Positions 6,307 to 12,530 of a DNA stretch of 12,530 nt are shown piece by piece; position 1 is the stretch's first letter; each line of letters starts with the position of its first letter. The stretch spans positions 1-12,530 of the forward strand of contig CACXEN010000155.1 in the NCBI GenBank assembly GCA_902766675.1, read 5' to 3'. Made by a program: the position numbers and the translations under genes. The notes under the pieces were generated by a model, which did not search any database, was not told where the DNA came from, and was given only the letters and a program-made list of their open reading frames with translations. The stretch comes from an uncultured Erysipelotrichaceae bacterium (GTDB taxonomy: Bacteria > Bacillota_I > Bacilli_A > Erysipelotrichales > Erysipelotrichaceae).

Positions 6307-9093
6307 TTAGTCAGAAATCTCACTTTCATCCACTCTAACAGGAACTATCAAATCATCATATACTTTTTCAGAGGAAGTATACGACTTCCCATAAGGATAA
6401 TATTTATATGTGTAATATGACTCGATTCCATAGATACTATTTTCATACTCTTTGCTTAATACAATTTCAGGAAATACCTTTTCAGGAAAACCTATTTCTC
6501 CCAATTTTTCTCGACTATCAATTTCCAAAAGACTTCCCGCTGGACAATTGTTTTCCTCAACACTTATCGTATACATAACATTTTCGAAATTCTCAATTAG
6601 TTTATAACCTAGAACAACATGCTTATTATCGCCTTCTTTAACATACATAATGACCGGCTTGCCATCCTTAAATTCTTTTTCAATTGCTTCAAGTTCATTT
6701 TCACTAAACCACTTTTCTGATGGATTAAATTGTATTGGCAATTCCTTTAGCCATATGCCGAACTTTCTTCCTATTGAATTTCCAGTTTCAAAAAGTTCAT
6801 TAATCGCCTTTGTTAATTGTTTATCTTGTTCAGTAAGTTCGTCATGCTTTACACGGAGTAGGTCTTTCGGTTCTTCCTTAGCAGGTACTTCATTACAGTA
6901 CGCTTTAAGTGATTCTGAAGTAGGTACGTAGTCATGCGCGCGGTTTTCACGAAAAGGTTCAAACTCATCTGTACTCAAATCATAGTTTTCAGTTTTCCAT
7001 TCAAATTCTCCTAGATAAACTTTAGCTTCAAATCTAGCAATCCCAGCGCATTGTCCTTCTTGTATTGAATTGCCAATTTGATATGTGTAGTTTTTAATGC
7101 GTATAGCATTTACATCTGGATCAAAACCAGAATCAGCTAACACTACAGGAGCAGAAGGTGTAATTTGAACTTCAACTTCATCGGTTCTCTGTACAATTGG
7201 CTTTAATTCTAATAAGTCATCCATTTTAAATACGCCTAGCGTATTACCCTCTTCAAAAACACCATCTAATGACAGTCCAATTAGTTTTGCTATTCCATTG
7301 ACTATATTTTTAACTAATGTTGAAGCAGATTCCAACATAATGTATCTAGCTCTATTTAAGTATTTAGCTTTTATTGTTCTATTTGGTGCCAGTTTTTCTA
7401 CATATGATTGTAGTTTCTGTGTATCCTCTTTCGAGCGAATTGCATTAGTTAAACAATAAACGTAAATTGGATCAGCATTTTGTAAAGAAACGACATCATC
7501 GTGATTATTTACTATGTCAGTATCAAATAGTACTGTGTTAAAACGACTACCTATCGGTTCACTGAGAACGATGAATTCTGATTTCATACCAAAATCTACT
7601 ATTGAAGTCGTTTCAGGAATAATAGAATCATCTGTAACAACAATTGGATTTGAGTTTTCAATGTCAAATGTAACTTTGTTATCCTTGTATTCTGTTTTTA
7701 ATTCTTTGAGTGTTTGCTCGGCAATATCATATTGATTTACCTTACAATTTTGAGGTACATCAAGTTGTGCAGTACCTTTAAAGGAATACACAGAAAACGG
7801 ATCAACGACTGGTACAACTTCTATTGGCAAAGCAATATCAACATTTTTAACAACGAAGTTAGAATACTCTACATTATCAATCACCAATTCCACAATCTCT
7901 AATTCTGTATTCACAACAACTTCTTTACCATAGTTTTTATCAATGTCATAGTTATTGACAATTTTAAAAGTATCAGATAAGACATCTCCTGCTGTCGATG
8001 CTTTTGTCGGATCAGTGCCATATTCATTAATTTCGTCTATATCGTCAATACCGTCATCATCACTATCCTTCACAAATGGATTTAATCCTTTATCAATTGC
8101 ATCACCATTCGATATACCATCATCGTTATAGTCCGCAATTAGCTCTTCTTCTGTCCACTCATCATCTTCCTTAATATCCAATGTTAAAAATTGTTCATCG
8201 GCTTCTTTAATGAATTTCTTTTTTTCATATTCTTTTTTGACAATCGGAAAAAAGTGAATCCCCGTTAAGAGCAGCACTATCACTAGCAAGAATTTCGAGA
8301 ATCTATGTTTCTTTTTATTCTTTTTTCTTTTTCGTTGCTTCGATACAGGTTGTGCCTGTGGCTGTGTATGTTCTGGAGATGGTTGTGCGTTAGTACTTTT
8401 TTGATGCGGAAGATTTCCTGTGTTTGTATAATAATCGATAATTCCTTTTGTTTCTGCATTTAAGCCGATATGTGTCCACTTAGTCAATAACCCAAACAAA
8501 ACAATTGGTGAAATATTAGAGAAAGTAATAATCCCTTTATTCTGTAAATCTGTCACATTGTTCTGCAGATATTCTTTAGCAAGAGTCAAATTCTGTTTTA
8601 CATTATTCTCCGTTGCATTAAAACTACTTGCAATTTCAGAAATAGATAAACCTTCAAATTGTTGCATTAATAAAACAATTCTTTGTTGCAAAGGTATTTG
8701 TTTTATCATTTCAAATACTAAGAACTTTTTTTGTTCAAGAGTAAATCCATCTGCAGGTTCTTTATTTAATGGTTCATCCAACTCTGCACGATAATCTGTC
8801 ACATTTGGTTCAACCAATTGATTAACACCCAAAAGATGTTGGGCCTCTTCTCGTACTAATCTTTTTAGCCAGCTTTCAAATCCAAGCGCATTATCTAATT
8901 GAGTAATTGAATTTCTCATTCGAATATATGTGTTCTGGCTAATTATTCTCGCCATATCATCTGACGCAGATAAACATTTAGCATAAAAAAATGTCATATC
9001 TTGTGTTGCAGAAATTATTGCATCAATTGCACCATTATCCCCCTGCATAACGCGATTTAAAAGTGGAATATAATTCATACTATTATCATTCAT
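6307..9093 (-). CDS. Membrane-anchored ECF-like sigma factor fused to Ca-binding repeats and a papain-like peptidase domain
   Basis: A 928-residue single-pass membrane protein. Residues 10-90 resemble sigma-70 region 2 (LLNRVMQGDNGAIDAI start, FESWLKRLV near 72-80). Residues 120-177 resemble sigma region 4, with the helix-turn-helix LSISEIASSFNATENNVKQN at 149-168. A Q/P-rich linker (228-252) and a basic patch (253-264) lead into one membrane helix (about 267-284), which predicts the N-terminus inside. Outside, two aspartate-rich TSP3-like calcium loops occur at 321-333 and 343-362. A roughly 300-residue region of unknown fold follows, then a papain-like domain with GQCAGIA (C682), KHVVLGY (H825) and ENN (847-849) as a candidate Cys-His-Asn/Asp site. 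The gene is monocistronic with its own promoter and terminator. I infer an outside-sensing transcription regulator, possibly released by proteolysis; peptidase activity is not proven. Confidence 0.85.
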   Translation of the reverse strand: MNDNSMNYIPLLNRVMQGDNGAIDAIISATQDMTFFYAKCLSASDDMARIISQNTYIRMRNSITQLDNALGFESWLKRLVREEAQHLLGVNQLVEPNVTDYRAELDEPLNKEPADGFTLEQKKFLVFEMIKQIPLQQRIVLLMQQFEGLSISEIASSFNATENNVKQNLTLAKEYLQNNVTDLQNKGIITFSNISPIVLFGLLTKWTHIGLNAETKGIIDYYTNTGNLPHQKSTNAQPSPEHTQPQAQPVSKQRKRKKNKKKHRFSKFLLVIVLLLTGIHFFPIVKKEYEKKKFIKEADEQFLTLDIKEDDEWTEEELIADYNDDGISNGDAIDKGLNPFVKDSDDDGIDDIDEINEYGTDPTKASTAGDVLSDTFKIVNNYDIDKNYGKEVVVNTELEIVELVIDNVEYSNFVVKNVDIALPIEVVPVVDPFSVYSFKGTAQLDVPQNCKVNQYDIAEQTLKELKTEYKDNKVTFDIENSNPIVVTDDSIIPETTSIVDFGMKSEFIVLSEPIGSRFNTVLFDTDIVNNHDDVVSLQNADPIYVYCLTNAIRSKEDTQKLQSYVEKLAPNRTIKAKYLNRARYIMLESASTLVKNIVNGIAKLIGLSLDGVFEEGNTLGVFKMDDLLELKPIVQRTDEVEVQITPSAPVVLADSGFDPDVNAIRIKNYTYQIGNSIQEGQCAGIARFEAKVYLGEFEWKTENYDLSTDEFEPFRENRAHDYVPTSESLKAYCNEVPAKEEPKDLLRVKHDELTEQDKQLTKAINELFETGNSIGRKFGIWLKELPIQFNPSEKWFSENELEAIEKEFKDGKPVIMYVKEGDNKHVVLGYKLIENFENVMYTISVEENNCPAGSLLEIDSREKLGEIGFPEKVFPEIVLSKEYENSIYGIESYYTYKYYPYGKSYTSSEKVYDDLIVPVRVDESEISD

Positions 9094-9099
9094 ACTTAA

Positions 9100-9105
9100 A
9101 TTATA
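9100..9105 (-). promoter_or_regulatory. -10 element of the fusion gene, apparently leaderless
   Basis: A perfect TATAAT lies on the minus strand with six bases (TTAAGT) between it and the ATG at 9093, placing the expected start of transcription on the A of the ATG. No Shine-Dalgarno site precedes this ATG or the second one (residue 6). The -35 region is poor: only TTTCTT lies 17 bases upstream, so an activator or another sigma factor, perhaps the protein itself, may be needed. Confidence 0.5.
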
Positions 9106-9155
9106 ATTGCTGTGGATGTTAAAAGAAAGAACGCTTTAGAATTCCTCAACATACA

Positions 9156-9221
9156 TTATTTCCTTTTACCTTTTACCCAATTTCTGACAGTAGCGCTGGC
9201 AATATATTTTAAGAAATACAA
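9156..9221 (-). pseudogene. Remnant of the C-terminus of a MalG-type permease
   Basis: On the minus strand, codons from 9221 to the TAA at 9158-9156 read LYFLKYIASATVRNWVKGKR plus K. This aligns with the end of the intact permease next door (ARKYIVSGVARGGVKG), sharing K-Y-I, S, R and the terminal V-K-G, eight of 16 positions. At DNA level about 23 of 33 bases match between 9178-9213 and the corresponding end of the intact gene, including an unbroken CAATATATTTT. A stop codon in the same frame (9224-9222) cuts it off upstream and no start is present, so it is not a working gene. It lies just past the terminator of the ABC operon. It looks like the tail of a lost second permease gene. Confidence 0.6.
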
Positions 9222-9244
9222 TTAATTCTATGTATATGAATATT

Positions 9245-9273
9245 AAAAACCTACCGAAGTATTTCGGTAGGTT
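9245..9273 (-). terminator. Terminator of the ABC importer operon
   Basis: On the minus strand a perfect 11-bp stem AACCTACCGAA/TTCGGTAGGTT with an ATAC loop is followed by TTTAATA. The stem is GC-rich in its centre. It starts 16 bp after the second permease stop codon. Confidence 0.88.
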
Positions 9274-9288
9274 CAAGCCATAAATGGA

Positions 9289-10116
9289 TTAACCTTTCAC
9301 GCCACCTCTAGCAACACCGCTAACAATATATTTTCTTGCGAATAAGAATAATATAATCATTGGCAATACTGAAACTGTTGCGGCTGCTAATTGCAGTTTT
9401 GGATCACTTCCTGCTTCTGATACGAATGAGAAGATACCAAGTGGAATTGTTCGATTCTTATCAGAGTTAATTACAAGTTGTACCCACATGAATGAGTTCC
9501 ATGATGCAATCGCATTTAACAACATAATTGTTACTAAGCTAGGTCTTGCGATTGGGAACATTACTCTCCATAAATACTTCCAGTTACTAGCACCATCAAT
9601 TCTTGCACTGTAGTATAAACTATCCGGAACTGTATCGAAGAATCCTTTTAGAATATATGTGTAGAAGATTGAAGATGTAAATGGAATAATTAATACCGGT
9701 ATTGTATCAATCAAACCTAATCGTGTAACTGTTTGATAATTTGTGATTACTAGCATTTCAAATGGCACCATCATAAATGCGACAAGTACCGCAAATATAA
9801 CTTCTTTGCCTGGGAATTTTAATCTAGAAAATCCAAATGCAGCTAATATAGTAATAAATCCATTAATTCCAACTGAGAATATCATTACAATTGTTGAATT
9901 GAAGAAATATTTCATGAGTGGTGCTTTTCTAAATGCGTTAATGAAATTGTCAAAGTTCAACCAGTTGCTTGGAATCCAAGCTGGTGGGAATGAGAAATAC
10001 TCAGCTGATGTTTTAAATGCACCAGATACCATCCAATAGAATGGGAATATCATAATCAGTGCACCGACTCCTAAGAAGAAGTATATAAAGAATCTTTTCA
10101 TTGCTTCTGCCTTCAT
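9289..10116 (-). CDS. ABC sugar importer permease, MalG/UgpE type
   Basis: A 275-residue inner-membrane permease of the carbohydrate uptake-1 class with six membrane segments (first about 10-30, last about 245-260). The cytoplasmic EAA loop that docks on the ATPase is at 169-191 (YSARIDGASNWKYLWRVMFP). The C-terminal GGVKG is typical of MalG-like subunits. It pairs with the MalF-type subunit encoded directly upstream; together they form the channel that accepts substrate from the binding protein. An AGGAGGTG ribosome site overlaps the upstream gene's TAG stop codon, six bases (from AGGAGG) before the ATG, so translation is tightly coupled. It is the last gene of the operon. Substrate cannot be told from the sequence alone. 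Confidence 0.93.
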   Translation of the reverse strand: MKAEAMKRFFIYFFLGVGALIMIFPFYWMVSGAFKTSAEYFSFPPAWIPSNWLNFDNFINAFRKAPLMKYFFNSTIVMIFSVGINGFITILAAFGFSRLKFPGKEVIFAVLVAFMMVPFEMLVITNYQTVTRLGLIDTIPVLIIPFTSSIFYTYILKGFFDTVPDSLYYSARIDGASNWKYLWRVMFPIARPSLVTIMLLNAIASWNSFMWVQLVINSDKNRTIPLGIFSFVSEAGSDPKLQLAAATVSVLPMIILFLFARKYIVSGVARGGVKG

Positions 10117-10126
10117 ATCACACCTC

Positions 10127-11059
10127 CTAGTAATCCGTTTTCTTCTGTATCCATTTTTGTACTAAAGTGAATAATAGAATGATACAGAATAATATAATTG
10201 ATGCACTTGCTGCATATCCAAGTCTTAACTTAGAGTAGAATGTTTCCTTAATCCAATACACCATTGTATATAGGTTATTACCTAATACACCTGCTTTACC
10301 ACTCCAGAATGGAATGACTTCGTTATACACTTTAAATGCTGAAATCATATTTACAATCATTGTTAAGAAAATTGTTGGTGCTAATAATGGAACTGTAATT
10401 CTTTTGAATATTTTCCAAGAATTTGCGCCATCTACTTTAGCAGCTGTGTAATACATTGGGTCAATATTTTGTAATCCTGATAGAAGTAATATGATCGTAA
10501 ATGGCATCATATTCCATATACCAAATATCACAATAACAAATATATTCCATGGAGCCTCACCTGCAGTCGCCCCTAGCCAATCAATTGGGCCAATATTAAA
10601 CAGTCCTAAAGCCCAGTTAATGACACCGAATTGTAAATTGAACATATAACGCCATGAGATACCAACCGCAATAGAACTTGTTACCATAGGTAAGAAGTAT
10701 GCTGTTTGGAATAATGCCATGCCTTTAATCTTTTGATTTAATAAATTCGCCACAATAACGGATAGTATTGTTGAAATAGGCACTACAGTAAATACATAGA
10801 TGAATGTATTTTTTATTGCACTAATGAAATTTTCATCACCTAATACATGTGTATAGTTACCAATTCCCCATCCATTAAAACTACCGGATAAACGATATCC
10901 TTCTTTAAATGACATGATAATTACATTAATAATTGGATATACCGTAAAGATTAATAACCCAATTGCGAATGGGATTAAATAAATCAGAGGTTCTCCTTTT
11001 TTATTGAAAATATAATTACCAGTATTTATATTTTCTCTATGTTTCTTAGGAGCACTCAT
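10127..11059 (-). CDS. ABC sugar importer permease, MalF/UgpA type
   Basis: A 310-residue permease with a short basic N-terminal tail and six membrane segments (first about 24-50). The EAA loop lies at 203-226 (YYTAAKVDGANSWKIFKRIT). The large loop around 236-275 and the stretch TMVYWIKETFY recall UgpA-like subunits of sugar or glycerophosphate importers. Start and the upstream ATPase stop share one base (TAATG), and its own stop codon forms part of the next gene's ribosome site, so the three genes form one tightly coupled unit. It partners with the MalG-type protein encoded directly downstream. Substrate is unknown; an oligosaccharide or a glycerol phosphate compound is plausible. Confidence 0.93.
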   Translation of the reverse strand: MSAPKKHRENINTGNYIFNKKGEPLIYLIPFAIGLLIFTVYPIINVIIMSFKEGYRLSGSFNGWGIGNYTHVLGDENFISAIKNTFIYVFTVVPISTILSVIVANLLNQKIKGMALFQTAYFLPMVTSSIAVGISWRYMFNLQFGVINWALGLFNIGPIDWLGATAGEAPWNIFVIVIFGIWNMMPFTIILLLSGLQNIDPMYYTAAKVDGANSWKIFKRITVPLLAPTIFLTMIVNMISAFKVYNEVIPFWSGKAGVLGNNLYTMVYWIKETFYSKLRLGYAASASIILFCIILLFTLVQKWIQKKTDY

Positions 11060-12117
11060 TAGATACGTTCCCCACTTTCATCGTCAAATAAGAAAATACC
11101 TTTATTTCTTAATTTCAAGAATACTTTTTCACCTTCTTTTACAACATAGTCACTTGATAAATAAACACGGATTGTTTGATTACCAATATTTAAGAAAGCC
11201 AATTCTTCTTTACCCATCGTATATCTTTGTTTAACAATAGCTTCGAAGTCATGGTCTTCATCTTGTGAAATCATTACACTTTCTGCACGAATTCCCATTA
11301 CTGCTTTTTGACCATCTTTTGCGTTTGGATTATTGATTTTAATCTTTCCGCTATCATCATCTAATACGAAGTAACCATCCTTTATATATCCATTTAAATT
11401 ATTAATTGGTGGATTACCTAAGAAGTTCGCAACGAATAAGTTGGATGGATCATCATACAATTCTTGTGGTCCATCTTCTTGTTGGAGAAGTCCATCTTTC
11501 ATTAAGACGATCTTGTCAGAAATAGACATTGCTTCTTCTTGGTCATGGGTTACGAAAATGGTTGTAACACCTGTTTCCAATTGAATACGACGAATTTCTT
11601 CTCTCATTTCTAAACGTAAACGTGCATCTAGATTAGATAGTGGTTCATCTAACAATAGAAGTCTAGGTTGTTTAATTAATGCACGTGCAATTGCTACACG
11701 TTGTTGTTGTCCACCGGACAATTGTTTTGGTTTTCTATCTAATAGTTGATCAACGTGTACTAGCTTTGCCATTTCCAATGCTTTTTCTTCACGTTCTTTT
11801 TTATCAACTTTTTTAATTTCTAATGGGAATGCGATATTTTCTAATACAGACATATGCGGATATAGTGCATAGTTTTGGAAAACTAGCCCAACACCACGAT
11901 CTTGTGGTGGCATATCTGTTACATCTTCTTCATCAAAATAGATTTTCCCTTCTGTTACAGGTAAGATTCCTGACAACATATTCAGCAACGTCGATTTACC
12001 ACAACCAGATGGACCTAATAAGGCAATTAGCTTTCCATCTTCGAAGGTCATGGTGAAATTATTGACTGCAGTCATGCTGTCAAATCTCTTTGTTAAATGT
12101 TCAATTGTTACTTTCAT
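11059..12117 (-). CDS. ugpC: ABC importer ATP-binding subunit, UgpC/MsmK/MalK type
   Basis: A 352-residue ATPase that powers the adjacent permeases. Walker A GPSGCGKST is at 35-43, Q-loop Q81, signature LSGGQQQR at 133-140, Walker B LLLLDEP at 153-159, and the switch histidine H191. A C-terminal OB/TOBE region of about 235-345 is present, as in the MalK/UgpC/MsmK group, where it can take part in regulation. All catalytic residues are intact and the length fits the family. The ribosome site AGGAGA lies 9 bases before the ATG. The gene is separated from the binding-protein gene by a terminator, so it is probably made at a lower level than the binding protein. The symbol is a family label; UgpC-type ATPases serve several different sugar importers and do not prove glycerol-3-phosphate uptake. 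Confidence 0.93.
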   Translation of the reverse strand: MKVTIEHLTKRFDSMTAVNNFTMTFEDGKLIALLGPSGCGKSTLLNMLSGILPVTEGKIYFDEEDVTDMPPQDRGVGLVFQNYALYPHMSVLENIAFPLEIKKVDKKEREEKALEMAKLVHVDQLLDRKPKQLSGGQQQRVAIARALIKQPRLLLLDEPLSNLDARLRLEMREEIRRIQLETGVTTIFVTHDQEEAMSISDKIVLMKDGLLQQEDGPQELYDDPSNLFVANFLGNPPINNLNGYIKDGYFVLDDDSGKIKINNPNAKDGQKAVMGIRAESVMISQDEDHDFEAIVKQRYTMGKEELAFLNIGNQTIRVYLSSDYVVKEGEKVFLKLRNKGIFLFDDESGERI

Positions 12118-12144
12118 AATAGTTTTTCTCCTACATACAATTAT

Positions 12145-12174
12145 AAAAAAAAAGACCCTTTATATAAAGGGCCT
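12145..12174 (-). terminator. Internal terminator between binding protein and ATPase genes
   Basis: On the minus strand a 9-bp stem AGGCCCTTT/AAAGGGTCT (one G-T pair) with an ATAT loop is followed by nine T. It lies 11 bp after the stop of the binding-protein gene and 28 bp before the ATPase start. Such partial terminators commonly let the binding protein be made in excess over the membrane parts. Confidence 0.85.
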
Positions 12175-12184
12175 TTTGCCGGAA

Positions 12185-12530
12185 TTATTCAGCTGCTAAT
12201 TCGTCTTCGATATATTTTACAGCATCTTCTAATGCTTGATTAACATCTGTACCACCAGCAACTTGTGACATTAATGTGCTTAAAGCATCACGTGAGTATG
12301 CTTGTGCACTAACTGCTGGAAGTTCACCTGCATGTTCAGCATTTAGATATTGGAAACCTATGTTTTCTTCAGCAAATGCTTTGTATGTGTCAACTTCTTT
12401 TGTTGCTTCAAATGTAGCTGGATAGTTACATGCTACACACCAACCAGCATTTACTTCTGGAGATGCAAAGTAGTCAATGAATGCGCCAGCTGCTTTAGCA
12501 CGTGCATCATCGCCATAGTTGAATACGATC
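12185..12530 (-). CDS. Extracellular solute-binding protein of the ABC importer, partial
   Basis: The last 114 codons of a gene that enters from the right edge and stops with TAA at 12187-12185. The visible part is rich in alanine and aromatic residues and ends with a helix (VNQALEDAVKYIEDELAAE), as in family 1 (MalE/UgpB-like) binding proteins. The stretch AAGAFIDYFASPEVNAGWC is the usual conserved late segment of such proteins, where A-x-x-F-I-D-F/Y-L-x-S-P-E is typical. Signal peptide and lipobox lie outside the window. It delivers substrate to the two permeases encoded downstream. The identity of the ligand cannot be judged from this fragment. Confidence 0.88.
   Translation of the reverse strand, partial: IVFNYGDDARAKAAGAFIDYFASPEVNAGWCVACNYPATFEATKEVDTYKAFAEENIGFQYLNAEHAGELPAVSAQAYSRDALSTLMSQVAGGTDVNQALEDAVKYIEDELAAE

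Noticed and set aside
9094..9288. Small RNA or gene in the 195-bp gap
   Set aside because: Apart from the promoter, permease remnant and terminator no ribosome site, start codon with a sensible frame or stable extra hairpin was seen.
12140..12145. TATAAT on the minus strand before the ATPase gene as a promoter
   Set aside because: It is formed by the end of the terminator's T tract, has no -35 at a suitable distance, and transcription would begin on top of the ribosome site.
9289..12530. Glycerol-3-phosphate uptake as the firm function of the ABC operon
   Set aside because: UgpC-type ATPases and these permease families serve many sugars; the binding protein is cut by the window edge and its ligand site cannot be judged.

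Overview
The window is AT-rich and densely packed with genes, and it uses TGA as a stop codon and TGG for tryptophan (standard bacterial code). Strong AGGAGG ribosome sites, short U-tailed hairpin terminators and the families present fit a low-GC Bacillota. The overall flavour suggests an Erysipelotrichia-type gut or oral bacterium, but that placement is inference because no rRNA or marker gene is present. No tRNA, rRNA, IS element or CRISPR array was seen.

Positions 1-4165 (minus strand): a promoter at 4165-4136 drives two tandem CNNM/CorC-type membrane proteins (2821-4101 and 1553-2824, joined by an ATGA overlap). They are followed by a YfcE-type metallophosphoesterase (1028-1513) and a condensation-domain-like acyltransferase (1-1031, cut by the left edge), also joined by ATGA. 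A weak hairpin at 1560-1534 may separate or attenuate the two halves.

Positions 4178-6232: a small lipoprotein gene (minus) is divergent from a DUF554 membrane protein gene (plus). The DUF554 gene has a good promoter placed so that transcription would start on the ATG. It is followed by a TIM-barrel protein that keeps eight of the nine endonuclease IV metal ligands, with its own extended -10 promoter, a strong ribosome site and a terminator.

Positions 6267-9105 (minus): a single 928-residue protein with its own terminator and a probably leaderless promoter. It joins a cytoplasmic ECF-like sigma-factor domain, a basic patch and one membrane helix, calcium-binding TSP3-like repeats, and a C-terminal papain-like cysteine peptidase domain. 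This is the most unusual object in the window.

Positions 9156-12530 (minus): an ABC importer operon reads solute-binding protein (cut by the right edge), internal terminator, UgpC/MsmK-type ATPase, two MalF/MalG-type permeases, terminator. Just beyond that terminator lies a short remnant of the C-terminus of a second permease, evidence of a lost paralogue or a past recombination at the end of this operon.
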